In this document: positions 42,904 through 55,672 of the stretch, piece by piece
Layout of the letters: each line of letters opens with the position of its first letter
Numbering within the stretch: position 1 is the stretch's first letter
NCBI RefSeq assembly: GCF_014898815.1
Contig: NW_026515523.1
Location: forward strand, 248,001-312,000
DNA: 64,000 nucleotides
Reading direction: 5' to 3'
Origin: Panonychus citri
Lineage: Eukaryota > Arthropoda > Arachnida > Trombidiformes > Tetranychidae
Made by a program: the position numbers and the translations under genes
Notes under the pieces: generated by a model
Seen by the model: only the letters and a program-made list of their open reading frames with translations
What the model was told of the DNA's origin: nothing
The model's database searches: none

Positions 42904-44172
42904 TTCAGATAGCAAACAATTAAAATAGCGAGTGATTTTAAAAGAAATGATACTTTGTTACCAGCACGAATTATGGTAATTGACTAATTTCTCAACTAAT
43001 ACGAGTCTTTATTACATCAAAATATGGGACTCACTAAATGTTGGTGTCATCTAATTAATCGGTTCCTCCTTTCTAATCTTATCACATTTAACCAAAATTA
43101 TCATAGTGTAACCAATAAACAATCATTGAGAACCGTTTTGTTTATGTTTGTATTCAACAGGTAATTAAATTGTATCATCATGAGATCAGTTATCTGTTGA
43201 TTACAAATAATATATACACATTAAATCACACAATTTAGGATTATTATCTATGCTAATGATTTAAAATCTAATCATGGTGACAATTATCAAAGAAAACTTT
43301 CATGCCAATAGACTCGATTTTCGCATATGTTGAAATGAACATTATTATGAAGTCTAGGCGGGATTCCTTATTTAAATGGTCTTCGTACTTTCATCAAATA
43401 AATAACTTGCAAAGTAATTGCCCATCAAGACTTATCTTAGATTCAATCTTGTGAAACTTTTTATCTCCCATTCTAATTTTATCAATTAGCGCTTGAATTG
43501 ATTGTTATAACACAAACAATCAAATCAAAAATTTATCGCGTTCATTATCACGATTTGAAAATATTCCTATTACTGAATTCTAGGCTGAATTTTACTGAAC
43601 TCAGAAACTTTCATTCTAATCTTAATGGCTGTTAGAAACACGAAATGAAGTCAAACTGATCTCTTTTTTCACTTATGATCCAAAAAATTTTGCCGAACCA
43701 TTTTATTCGTTCAAATCAACTCGATTATTGTAAATCATGAAACAATATTTAAGTTTCTCGGTCAGAGTTTAAATTAATTTAAATAGTTAAGAATTTTATT
43801 TGTACTCAACCTGTTTAGAGTTGTTTTAATGTACAGTAAAACCTCTGGTAATGGTAATGAGTGGAAATAACTTATTCTCATTATTTACACAGCATTCGTA
43901 CGAACAGAAATCATTTATTAATCAAAGAAGTTTTCATAATCAAAAGTAACTTGTGAAAGTAAATCTTTCGAGAAACAGCTTCCAGAAGAAATATTTGCGA
44001 ATTCATTGAGGGTGATTTCTGATTTCGATTTCATAATCATGTATCATATCTAAATTGACGTAACCTGAATGTGACCAACAGTTAGTAACAGTTTGAATAG
44101 TCATTTATTTCCAATCAATTTCAAGCAAATTAAGCGCATCAAGTAATAATAGATTCTTCATGAGATATGATT
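42904..44172. other. Upstream region of copy D, duplicated upstream of copy E
   Basis: Matches 50464-51027 and 62983-63460, i.e. the upstream region of copy E now split by the LTR element. The sequence at 43505-43530 is the empty target site of that insertion. No gene seen. Confidence 0.7.
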
Positions 44173-46111
44173 CTTTAATTATTAATACTTACCTATTTTT
44201 GGTTGAGACTGACTGATCCATAGTTAACTATGGATTAGTTGATGGGTTAATCATTAGCATCGCTGGCGGAAATTTCGGACAAAGGTGATGTTTCAATTTC
44301 TAATAGTTTATTTTAACTTTTCATTGGAAATTAAACTTTCAATTAATATCGTTTAAGTGATTAATCGACTAACTACAATTAAGAGACAGAACAACTGGAA
44401 ATGATTAACTGATAACATTACAAGAATAATTCATTTTAATATTCTGTTGATTAAAACATTTCTATTATTATGAAATTGGATTATAAGAACGTTTCAACTT
44501 TTTTAGAGTCAATGGATTAACCCGATGGATTAGTTGATGGCCAATCCAAATCAAATAGAGAAAACTTTGTGCTGAATAGAAATTTGGTTCAACTCAAATG
44601 GGTTGACTGTAATTTCAATGGGTAATGACAATGTCTTGACTATCAAGTATATTTGCATCAATTGGGTTGATCCATAATGAGTCACTAATAATAAGCTTAT
44701 CTTCAATTATTAGCTGCTCTGGTGTAATAGCATCTGAACCAAACCAAAATGATATTTTACAAGTCTAAATTTCAGAATTTGAATCGTGATAAATTTACCA
44801 TGCAATGAAAAATTTGAGACTTAATTCGGCGATTTCTGACTAATTAGTATAACAAAATGAGAATTTAAAACGTTGACTATCGAAGTCACACTACCTGTGA
44901 AGTTACCAGAATGATTTGATTTAATTGAATCAATTGTTAACATTGATGAATCTTCATTGGTTCTATTAATAATTCAAGTTGATAATGAACCAATTAATTG
45001 TGCTCCATCTACATACCATTAAACGTTAAGTTTAAAATACAGAAAGGTAAACCTTTCAATTTCAACCTACTGAATTTAACTAATAAAGCCAATTTTTTGG
45101 ATTAGTATTAATACTTGGATTAAACATCTAAACTAGTGATAGATTGAGTATCAGCTCAATTTTTGGAGACTTGAGTTGATTTATTTTATTGTATTATTTA
45201 AAATTTCAATTGTTTGTAACCTTTCTATTCTTAGATCAGAAGTCCTGTAAATATGTATGTTCGAACTTCGAAGTACCAAGACAAGTGAGCCAAACCGAAA
45301 AATTGTACTAAAAATAACATCGGCTTAAAACGAATTCATTCTATTTTGTTTACCATCATTCAATCTAACATTTTATGTTCTCAAGTTTGTTCCAAGTAAA
45401 CACCTACGTGACAACCTCGATTATCTAAAAAATTATTGATAAAATTATTGTGATTACATTGTTATAATGTGTATCCATTTGACAATCTGATAAATTCTCT
45501 AGATATCTATTAGGTTCAATTTGTTACAATTTGTTACAATACTGAACATTTAGATTGCTTTTAATTGTGATCAATGATATCGATTGTTTTTGAAAAATTG
45601 ATAAGAGAATTGGTAATTAATTTCAAACAGTTTTTTGTTGATAGTCAAAACATTGTCATTACCCATTGAAATTACAGTCAACCAATTTGAGTTGAACCAA
45701 ATTTCTATTCAGCACAGAGTTGTCTCTATTTGATTTGGATTGGCCATCAACTTATCCATCGGGTTAATCCATTGACTCTAAAAAAGTTGAAACGTTCTTA
45801 TAATCCAATTTCATAATAATAGAAATGTTTTAATCAACAGAATATTAAAATGAATTATTCTTGTAATGTTATCAGTTAATCATTTCCAGTTGTTCTGTCT
45901 CTTAATTGTAGTTAGTCGATTAATCACTTAAACGATATTAATCGAAAGTTTAATTTCCAATGAAAAGTTAAAATAAACTATTAGAAATTGAAACATCACC
46001 TTTGTCCGAAATTTCCGCCAGCGATGCTAATGATTAACCCATCAACTAATCCATAGTTAACTATGGATCAGTCAGTCTCAACCAAAAATAGGTAAGTATT
46101 AATAATTAAAG
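44173..46111. mobile_element. 1.9-kb element with ~470-bp terminal inverted repeats
   Basis: 44173-44645 and 45637-46111 are inverted copies with few differences. Each arm contains the perfect 20-bp palindrome ATCCATAGTTAACTATGGAT. The 1-kb interior has no ORF. Part of the interior (around 45440-45540) is repeated in inverted orientation near 10140-10240. A target-site duplication is not obvious. It is most likely a foldback or non-autonomous DNA transposon. Confidence 0.8.
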
Positions 46112-46395
46112 TTGAAGGTCTTGAGCCAAATAGACATTTTAATTCAAGACTACTACAATTTATGGTAATAAGAATGTTGCTTCGGAACACTTTTCAAACG
46201 CATTCGAAAAGAATATCGAATTGATAATCATTTTCTTCGATATAAAATTTTATAATCAGCTTTTTCATTTTTTCATAAAATATTGTCCAATACTTGTTCT
46301 TTTACTGTTTAATTATTTTTTAGCAGTTTAAAGTAAACTGGAATCTAGAAAAAATTAATACAATATAAGAATGATTATTTTTCAATACAGTTTGA

Positions 46396-49300
46396 TCAAT
46401 TTCTGTTTGTCCATCTGAATATATTAACTTCTTGCTCTGTAGCAGACTCTGAATTCAACTGTCGCGTGATCGTTCCCTTTAATTTTTCATAGATGAGCAC
46501 CGGGAAAATGAATCCAAACAAAAGTCCAATACTAATGAAAAAAATGATCAAGACGAATGCAGCTCCTCCGTTTATCTTTCCAGTCATAGCTTTTTGATAC
46601 ACATGATTTTTGTCTTTTAGATTTTTGTACTGATAATTTTTACAATCACCTGAATTAATCAAAGTAACTGATTTATCGTTGGTCGAATATTTTGATAAGC
46701 TACATGAGCTTATTTCACCATTTTTAGGACAATAGTTAAATGATACACAAGATTCACCAGTATTTGTCCAACTGTGACAAAGAGCAGCACATTGATCCAA
46801 ATTTAGGTTAACTTCAGTGTGAAAAACTTCAGCAACAATTTTCCGTCCAGTTGATATAAATTGTTGAGAGACTTTCGCTGAAATTACAAAGACATTGATT
46901 AATGAAACTAATCATTTTCTCTTCAAAAATATTATATGAATGATACTTACGAATATAAACATTACAATCAGAACTTTCCTGTGATATCGAATCAGTATAA
47001 AAGCCACTCAAAGTACAAGAACCACCACATTGTTGGAATGAGAAACACTCATCAGATGAACTGCACATTGAAGCACAATCATCGAGCGGAACATCGATGC
47101 TAGTTGATTGTTTAAACTCTCTTGAAGATATCTTAATGTAATCTAATAGTCGGTTCTTTGAGTAGATTTTACAAGATTCATCTTCTGTCGTTCGTTTGGA
47201 TAAATTAGCATAGATCATATTTGATGTATAACAAGAAGATTTATCTTTATATTGACAATAAACGAAAGTCTCACAAAGATTGACATCATCATGAGCACAA
47301 GTACGATAACAATCACCAAGATTCGAAATATCTTTAGCCAATATGACATCAACATCAGTATCTATCAATTTCTTTTCCGATGCAACCAATACGAAAGAGT
47401 TTCTATTTTGTTGCAACCCATTAGTTATGTCGACAACTTTTGTGGAACTGTAAAATATGTAAGCTTCACCGGATAGATAAATTTGAAATTTGATATGACG
47501 AATAAAATCTTCCAGCTTATCAAGAATAACTTGCTTTTCGAATTGAGAATAACTTGGCGTTGGATAAAATACATCACAAATTGTACCATTTTCATCCTTG
47601 ACAATCGTTTCCTTAGATTTAATTCGACCGCAAATACTTGACCTTGTGTCTTGATAACAAAATACTATTGCTCTTGGATAGGGAATCCAATGATAAATGA
47701 AAAGTTGAATAATTTGCATAGTTTAGGATAATTACAATACTCACTCTGGGTCATAATCGAGTCTAGCTTGTTTGTAAAGACAATCGTCAACTGAATCTGC
47801 AGGAACTTGATACAAGCTTGAAACTGTGCTCTGAGATAATTTTATTGTTTCTTTTTGTAAACTATCTGATTGTAAAAAGAAATGAAAAACTTCATTATCT
47901 GTGCTTAGTATCAGTTTAAACTCACCTTCAATATTGGGAATTTTCAAAAAGGTCACTAATGCTTTGATATTTCGATCTTCAAAAACGAGATTAATATTAG
48001 ATATTCTTGCAGGAGAAATATGATTCTGAGTCAATCTATTTTTTATACTCAATTTGAATAAATCATAGCGGTTTTCCGCATACTTTACGCAGTCCACATC
48101 TCCGTCATTTTCACAGCGAAAATAAATCGCCAAAGTCTTTCTCTCATTAGAATCCTGGTAACAATCACTGAAGCGCAGAGATAATTCAGCTTCATAATCT
48201 TGACCTGACTCCATATTCTCTAACCGATAGTAGTCTTTTGTGGTGGTTTCAATCAATTTATAAGAATCCTAAATGTATTGAAATTGTATATTAGTAACCG
48301 TTATATTATATAATAAATGTACTTAGTATTTGGTTCTAGATACTTACGGTGCTCACATCTTTGTAATTACTTGCTGTATCTCTTACAAGAATAAAATCTT
48401 TGAATAACTTGGCTCCAGACTAAAAAGAAGCGAGGAAATCAGATGAAACATTAACCTCAAAATGAACGATCAAAATAGTTACTTACTGATTTCACAAAAT
48501 AATGACTAGTAACAAATTTATCATATTTTTTGCCTTCGAATTCGTAGTAGTAATCAACTCTCTCCCAAACATGAGCTTCATACCCTGATCTCTTTTGGCA
48601 TTTAATTGGAAAAGAGATGAAATTTGTATTTAGTAGGAAAATTTTTGCTTTAAGATATGAAACATACGATAAAAGTTTTACCAAGATACGAGTATCCATT
48701 TAGGTCTCGATAATTAAGAAAACCATATGGAGTGAAAGACCCAAACTTACTTATTCCTGGACTATTTGGACCAATGCCGGAGATCAAACAACGACCCTCT
48801 TTTGTTAGGGAATAAATAGTTCCCAAGTTATAATCGTAAAGAGATTCGGTCACAATCCCTTGTTCAATTGTTTTCAAACTTGTAGTAAGATCTTGACTGT
48901 TGACAAACATCTAAAAAGATAAGATTTGATTAGATTCAAAAAGAGATTAATAATCATTCAGATCTAAACGAATGAAATTTTATCAGTCAAAGAATTTATT
49001 TTACCTGACTCAATGTCATTGACTTTTTGGGTCCATCAACAGTAGTTTTTGCTATAAAATGATAGCTCGATCCCACCATTTCTGGTATCTGAAACCAGTC
49101 ATAAGATTTTGATGTTATGAGGTTCAAGGGACAACCGATTCCTGGTGTAACCTAAAGGTGATAAATTCTCATAATAACCAATGAAAATGTTTTGTATTCT
49201 TCATACCGTTACAACTTTATCAAGCTCTTCCTGTGTTTTAGTAATTGAATAAATATCTAAGTTAACAATTTCACTGGAAGTTATAAGTTCGAAAGATGAA

Positions 49301-50463
49301 TCCAGACCATCGAATTGTAATCGATTGGCTTTTAATATTCCAGGAGAATCTAAATGAGCTTTTTAGAGAATTGGTAATGAGCTAAAGGTAACAAGTAGTT
49401 ATGCAAGAAACAAAACAAGATTTTCTTGTATAATTTACTTACTTTTGTAATAGTAAATAATATCAAGATTTCTATTGAATGTTTAGTTTGCAGAATGGAC
49501 CGGAAATCCGTTAATATTTGTATCTTCATCTTGTCTCTATCAATTAACAATTTTCAACACAAGTAAAACACCAATCAAAATGAAAATAAAGTAAAAAGGA
49601 TTTTGTCAAATCAGGAATTCCAATATTTACCCAGATAAAGTTCTTTCCATTGATTCTGAACACAATCGAAGGTCCCGTCATCAGTAGATGATTAAGAAGA
49701 GGATTTGTCGAATCGATGTTGAATAAATGATTATCCCATTTGTTTTTGGAAGTAAATTTACTACATTTTTGATCTGTTGGAACGTAAAAATCATAAGGAT
49801 ACAAAGCCACTCGACTATTTAGTAAAGGTTCAAAAGTTAGAGAAAGTTATCTTTGGTCGAGATACAGTTATTTCAGGGCCGAACAAGGCTTAGAGTCAGT
49901 ATTCAACAGATTCAAATGCTCTTATACTGTGAATACTGTTTGATATTTGCTCTCTTCTTTTCGCTATTTAGACCTAACCTCTAATGAGTTTAGCTGTAAA
50001 CCTTTACCGATTATTTTAACAGTACTTACTTTGAATAACTAATCTATCGTGCTCCAATTCACTGGAATAAAAAATATCCACCTTATCATCTCCTGATGAT
50101 ATAGTTATTTTACCACGAACAACTTCACTTGAATGAACGTACTCTCGAATATCGTAAACTCCACCATTTGACTAAATTGAATATTCAATTATTTAACTAT
50201 TCAACTATTAGACAAGAAAATGAAGATTCACTTACCGAGATTAACTTTGCTTTTATTATCCAATTACCTTTGTCAACTGTCCAGGGGAGATCATAAATAG
50301 AATCTAAGATAAACCAAAAATACAGAAATCATATGAAAACTATTCCCAATACACACATTTATTGCATTCGTCACAACTATTATCAAAACTTACCGGTTGA
50401 TATCCGGGGTATGTTAAAATTTGAGAGAAATATAAAAGTAAACAAATTCATAAACAAAATCAT
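46396..50463 (-). pseudogene. PAN/Apple-module membrane protein, copy E, one nonsense codon
   Basis: Full-length paralogue of D with signal-peptide exon (ATG 50461-50463), all downstream exons, PAN/Apple cysteine modules and the membrane helix. Exon 5 carries TAA at 49483-49485 where C and D have Thr (ANTTF). Near the end (about 46400) the tail departs from the paralogues (FRWTNRN in place of W-x-x-QID), consistent with a small indel. The stop would remove most of the protein. All other exons remain open, so the decay is recent or the base is an error. Intron 9 (48420-48486, 67 bp) preserves the Polinton-free target site. Confidence 0.75.
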
Positions 50464-51027
50464 TTTAAAGTACAAAAAGTTACAATAGCGAGTGATTTGA
50501 AAAGAAATGATACTTTTTTACCAGTACAAGTTATGCTAATTGACTAATTTCTAATTAAAATGAGTCTTTATTATGATCACAACGTGAGGCTCTTTAGATG
50601 TTGGTGTCATCTAATGAATTGGTTACTCCTTTTTGATTATTGTTAATCTTATCACATTTGACCAAAATTATCATAGTGTAACAAATAAACAATCATCTAG
50701 AATCATTTTTTCACGATTGTAATCAACAGGTAATTAAATGGCATCATTATGACACCTTTTCAATATTAGACAAGTTATCTGTTGACTACAAATATGTTTA
50801 CATCAAATCACACAATTTCTTGTTATTATTTATGATTCTTCGAGATAGTCACTTGTTTAGTTCTACTTAATTGGTTATTTACTTGGATCCATTTTAATAG
50901 ATACGAAATTTCATCAAATAGATTACTTGCAAAGTAATTGCCCATCAAGACTTATCTTAGATTCAATCTTGTGAAACTTTTTATCTCCCATTCTAATTTT
51001 ATCAATTAGCGCTTGAATTGATTGTTA
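50464..51027. other. Upstream region of copy E
   Basis: Similar to 42904-43520. It contains the block GTGAGGCTCTTTAGATGTTG that is shared in variant form by the upstream regions of B, C and D. No ORF. Confidence 0.5.
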
Positions 51028-51300
51028 TGTAACCAAACTGGTTACACCACCAGTTTCTTTGTTCAACCAGGTACCACCTCTCACGTGGTACCTGGTTATC
51101 CTTATTGGATGAAATTTGAGGAAGAAGATGAAGATAAGGGAGAAGATAATCTCCCTCACTAACCATATAATGGCCAGTTTTCGGCCATTTTAGGTATGGA
51201 AAATCGGGGAAAAGTTACCCAAGTGCCGCTCTACTTTTATTAATAAAGTGTTTATGTGGCAATTAATTGCAATAGTTTTATAATAGTTATTTTCTTTCCA
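51028..51300 (+). repeat. 5' LTR
   Basis: 273 bp starting TGTAACC and ending TTTCCA. It contains a polyadenylation signal (AATAAA, 51242-51247) and a 13-bp stem-loop (AACCAGGTACCAC and its complement around CTCTCAC). Confidence 0.93.
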
Positions 51301-51303
51301 TAT

Positions 51304-51321
51304 TGGAGGTCCCACCGAGAT
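51304..51321 (+). other. Primer-binding site, tRNA-Gln type
   Basis: TGGAGGTCCCACCGAGAT starts three bases after the LTR. It is complementary to CCA plus the acceptor and T-arm sequence I associate with arthropod tRNA-Gln (from memory). Confidence 0.75.
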
Positions 51322-52739
51322 CTATTTGTTGTGTGATTCATTAAAAATTTAAAAAAAATGATCTTACATTAGTAATATTTACTACGTAACAAAATCAGTG
51401 GTGTTAATATAAAAGTGACATTATATTAGTTAAAACCTAAGTGAAACAACAACTGTAACAGATACAAAGTGACTCGAATAGAGTAATCAAAGGACAAACT
51501 GATTAAATGAATAAAGTGTTGTAATCAGTTAAACAACTGATCTTGTAACAAAATTTAGTTAAATTAAAAGTACTTTAAATTCATTTAAAGTGGAATTGGT
51601 TAATCCAACCTTACAACCTTGCGGATAGATCAAGGAGTGGAAATTCTACTCATCACCTTTCTGGTTCCATATTTGTTGATTGAGTATATATAGCTTACAT
51701 TGTCAATTAAATAAACTTAATAAAATATCAAATTAAATCAATCAGACAAAAAAAAATCAAAAAGAAAATCCATTTTTCTTCAACCCAACCTGGTAACCAT
51801 TATCAAAGGAGATCAAATTGAAAGGAAAAGATAAGTGCTGTTTTTATACATTTCATATTTCATATTCATATTTTAAACTTAATCTGGTTTTACCTTTAAA
51901 ATACATTTCACTTCCATTTTAATAAGTACAAGAGAAATCAAACCACCTAATATTTTCACTTTTTGTAAGATGAGAGTAATTGTTTAAGCAAGACTCAAGT
52001 GACCAAATTACGATATTCATTAGGAAAGTGTATTCCAGTTTGTTTCTTCCACTTTTGAACTGCATTTTCTTTATTTTCTCTCTGAACTTTACAAAATAAG
52101 GTCGTTCAAGATCAAACCAATTATAAAAGACACAAATAAGAGATTTTCACCTTTAGAAACAAGAAAAATCAATGATCAAATTTTGTGTTTGATTTAATTC
52201 TTTCTCAGGTTTGACCAGTCAAAATTGTTGAGATAATTTCTTCAAGTATTTGTCATCTGTGACCAATTAAAAGCTGCTAAGATTATTTGTCATCTTTACT
52301 TTATCAACTACAATTGACGAGAATCAATCCTGTTTTAATCGATTTTGTGTAATAATGAATTTCCTGTTAAAATTTTATTTTTTTTACTCACTCTTATCAT
52401 ATATGTCTGAAGATCAAACACAGTTAATTATTGATTGAATTAGCCTTTTCGAGCAAAATATAAGCAAAATAACGACGACCTAGAATTAAAATAGTCCAAT
52501 ACGAATCCAATACAAGTAGCAGTTACCTCGTTTTTTTTTTGACGTTATAAGACCCAAATAAAATACATTTCTCAGTAAGATCCAATTAATTCATCTATAA
52601 ATAAACCTTGAGAAACAGTAATTTAAAATTTACTCAAACAAAAATCAGATATAACAAGTGAACTGTACAATGATTGAACTAACCAACCATAACTAAAGTT
52701 AATTATCTATCTTTTCAAATTGAATTGAACTTTACAACA

Positions 52740-53130
52740 ATCGATCAATCAACATTAATCAAAATAAAATCATTGAAGCAAAACAATAATTAACTTCAAC
52801 AATTGAATGAAAAAAATTAAAATCATTGAATCAAAACAACAATAAACTTCAACAATTGAATGAAAGGAATAAAATCATTGAATCAAAGCAACAATCAACT
52901 TCAACAATTGAATGAAAGAAATATAATCCTTGAATCAGAACAGCAATTATTTTCAACAATTGAATGAAAGGAATAAAATCATTGAATCAAAGCAACAATC
53001 AACTTCAACAATTGAATGAAAGAAATATAATCCTTGAATCAGAACATCAATTATTTTCAACAATTGAATGAAAGGAATAATCATTGAATCAAAGCAACAA
53101 TTAACTTCAACAATTGAATGAAAGAATAAA
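52740..53130. repeat. ~52-bp tandem repeats in the leader
   Basis: About seven units built on CAACAATTGAATGAAAGGA and ATAAAATCATTGAATCAAAG, with point changes between units. Confidence 0.88.
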
Positions 53131-53199
53131 ATCATTTGATCAAAATAATAATTACGGTCCACAATTTACTGAAAAGAATTTAATCATTGAATTAAAACC

Positions 53200-53475
53200 A
53201 CAATTAATTTCAAAAATTGAATTGAAATTAACAATTGAAAGCACTCAACCATAATTAAAGGTAACATTATTGAACTGTTGAATTTAATTGCATTCAATAA
53301 CAACTGAAAACACTCAACTATAATTAAAGTTAACCGTATTGAACTTTTAAATTTAATTATACTTGATAACAATTGAAAACACTCAACCATAATAAAAGGT
53401 AAAGTTATTGAACTTTTTGAATTAAATCGTACTTGATAACAAATTGAAAGCACTCAACCATAATTAAATGAAAAG
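53200..53475. repeat. ~60-bp tandem repeats in the leader
   Basis: About four units with AAAGCACTCAACCATAATTA and TTATTGAACTTTT blocks. Confidence 0.8.
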
Positions 53476-53639
53476 TTATTGAACAATTGAACTGAATTGA
53501 AACCAATTAATCAAGGTCTAATTATTCAAACAATTAAATTGAATTTAGTTAAAATCGATTAATGATAATCAAAGTATAATTAACCTAAATTGAAGTGAAA
53601 CCATAATTAAAACTAATCAGAATCAAAATATTGAAATTT

Positions 53640-54290
53640 TCCCTTTGATCAAAAGTCTCTTTCTTCTCTCTCTTTTGAATTTAGTTCTCTTTCTTTTAAA
53701 TTTCAAGTCTCTTTCTTCTCTCTCTTTTGAATTTAGTTCTCTTTCTTTTAATTTCAAGTCTCTTTCTCTTCTCTTTTGAATTTAGCTCTCTTCTTTTAAA
53801 TTTCAAGTCTCTTTCTTCTCTCTCTTTTGAATTTAGTTCTATTCCTTTTAATTTCAATTCTCTTTCTTCTCTTTTGAATTTAGTTCTCTTTCTTTTAATT
53901 TCAAGTCTCTTTCTTCTCTCTCTTTTGAATTTAGTTCTCTTTCTTTTAATTTCAAGTCTCTTTCTTCTCTCTCTTTTGAATTTAGCTCTCTTTCTTTTAA
54001 ATTTCAAGTCTCTTTCTTCTCTCTCTTTTGAATTTAGTTCTATTCCTTTTAATTTCAATTCTCTTTCTTCTCTCTTTTTGAATTTAGTTCTCTTTCTTTT
54101 AATTTCAAGTCTCTTTCTTCTCTCTCTTTTGAATTTAGTTCTATTTCTTTAAATTTCAAGTCTCTTTCTTCTCTCTCTTTTGAATTCAGCTCTCTTTCTT
54201 TTAAATTTCAAGTCTCTTTCTTATCTCTCTTTTGAATTCAGCTCTCTTTCTTTTAAATTTCAAGTCTCTTTCTTATCTCTCTTTGAATTT
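53640..54290. repeat. Pyrimidine-rich ~50-bp tandem repeats just before the first ORFs
   Basis: About thirteen units of TTTCAAGTCTCTTTCTTC and TTTTGAATTTAGTTCTC. The plus (RNA) strand is a 650-nt polypyrimidine tract. Confidence 0.93.
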
Positions 54291-54383
54291 AATTATATTC
54301 CTTTTAATTAAGTTTTTCCTCTCTTCTAATTATGTGTAAAACATTTTGTTTGTTTTTTTGTTTAATTATTATCTTTTGGTGAT

Positions 54384-54575
54384 ATGAACAATAATGATCA
54401 TTATTTAAATATAGAGGAACAAGAAGAAATACAATTAATATTCGGAATTAAATTTAGAGACTCTACAATCAAAATATTACAACTATTAAGTTTTCTCTCT
54501 CCATTAATTATATTACTAATTTGGTTTATCTTTAAATTACATCAATTATACATTGAAACTCACTTCTCACCTTAA
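54384..54575 (+). CDS. Small membrane ORF immediately upstream of gag
   Basis: 63 codons. An acidic N-terminus (DHYLNIEEQEEIQLIFG) is followed by a clear membrane helix (LLSFLSPLIILLIWFIF) and a short tail. It ends two bases before the gag ATG (54578). I do not recognise it. It may be a real accessory peptide or an upstream ORF controlling gag. Confidence 0.5.
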   Translation: MNNNDHYLNIEEQEEIQLIFGIKFRDSTIKILQLLSFLSPLIILLIWFIFKLHQLYIETHFSP

Positions 54576-54577
54576 CT

Positions 54578-55657
54578 ATGGATGATCAACCTCTATTAAC
54601 AACCCCGGTGCTGGGGATTGGTAGAGAGAAGAAGAACAAATTAAATTCTACAGTAAATCAACAATTACATATTCCTAATTTCTCCGGTGATGGGGATGAG
54701 GATTTACTAGATTGGCTTGATCATTTTGAATCAGCTGCAGTTGCTCTTGATTGGGATGAAGAGATCAAACTAAAAGCTTTACCTGCTTATTTAACTGGTA
54801 CCGCTAGTAGGTGGTACCGATGTAGAATCAAACCTTTAACTGGTGATAATATTCCTAGAACTTTTGAAGATTTGAAAGTCAAATTGGTTTCAGATTTAGC
54901 TCCTTCAGGTTACCGAAAAAATTTAATTAAAGAGTTAAATAATAAGAAACAACGTTCAGATCAATCAGCTATTTCTTACTCTTACGAGGTTCGAGATCTA
55001 TGTAGAAGAATCAACCCAGATATGCAAGAAGAATTAGTAAATAGCTTCATCGACAGAGGTTTAAAATCAAACATTCGAACTAGATTAGATTTACTGACAG
55101 CTGATTCTACCTCTGACTTTATTACTAAAGTAACATTAGCTGAACGATCAACATTATCAAAAGATGATGATTTAACTGAATCCGAAGAGAATGAACAGTT
55201 AAAAAATACAATAACGGCGTTATCACAACATTTACAACAAATTACCGAAAGATTAGACTGTTTAACTTTCCAACAAGATATGAAAAAGCGAGAGAGGGAC
55301 AACTATCGTAATCGAAATGATTATGGAAATAGTAATTATCGAAATGATAACTATCGAACTGAAAATTATCGAAATACAAATGTTTATCGTGGTAACTATC
55401 GAAATAATTATAGAATGAATAACTATCGACAAAGTAATCAAACAAGCGATAATAATCAACCAATCATATGTTATGGTTGCAATGAGCCTGGACATAAAAG
55501 AAATGAATGTCCCCGAAGAGTGGACAGACCTCGAGATGATCAAAAAAGTATCGGATGGGCAACTCAAGGTCCATCAACATCTAAAGATGATAATTGGAGA
55601 AAAATCAATCACAAGATAATAGAAAACAACCTTGGTTTTAAACAGAAATTTAAGTAG
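54578..55657 (+). CDS. gag: Gag polyprotein
   Basis: 359 aa, intact. The capsid-type region (residues about 30-200: WLDHFESAAVALDW; ASRWYRCRI; SYSYEVRDLCRRI) is the Ty3/gypsy retrotransposon gag domain. A run of NYRN/NYRT-type repeats (about 243-295) precedes one CCHC zinc knuckle (CYGCNEPGHKRNEC, from about residue 298). Known role: particle assembly and RNA packaging. Pol starts in another frame just downstream. Confidence 0.93.
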   Translation: MDDQPLLTTPVLGIGREKKNKLNSTVNQQLHIPNFSGDGDEDLLDWLDHFESAAVALDWDEEIKLKALPAYLTGTASRWYRCRIKPLTGDNIPRTFEDLKVKLVSDLAPSGYRKNLIKELNNKKQRSDQSAISYSYEVRDLCRRINPDMQEELVNSFIDRGLKSNIRTRLDLLTADSTSDFITKVTLAERSTLSKDDDLTESEENEQLKNTITALSQHLQQITERLDCLTFQQDMKKRERDNYRNRNDYGNSNYRNDNYRTENYRNTNVYRGNYRNNYRMNNYRQSNQTSDNNQPIICYGCNEPGHKRNECPRRVDRPRDDQKSIGWATQGPSTSKDDNWRKINHKIIENNLGFKQKFK

Positions 55658-55672
55658 ATCACCCCTCGTTCG

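Larger units (their letters stand above)
51322..54383 (+). other. 3-kb untranslated leader of the LTR element
   Basis: No coding capacity is evident. It ends in three consecutive tandem-repeat blocks, annotated separately. Leaders of this length are unusual. Confidence 0.75.

Noticed and set aside
44646..45636. Possible gene in the interior of the large inverted-repeat element
   Set aside because: No open frame above about 50 codons and no splice-supported exon pattern.
53727..54152. Long Leu/Ser/Phe-rich open frame and its Lys/Arg/Glu-rich antisense partner (53696-54058)
   Set aside because: Both are translations of the ~50-bp tandem repeat whose unit happens to lack stops; no start context or non-repeat sequence supports coding.
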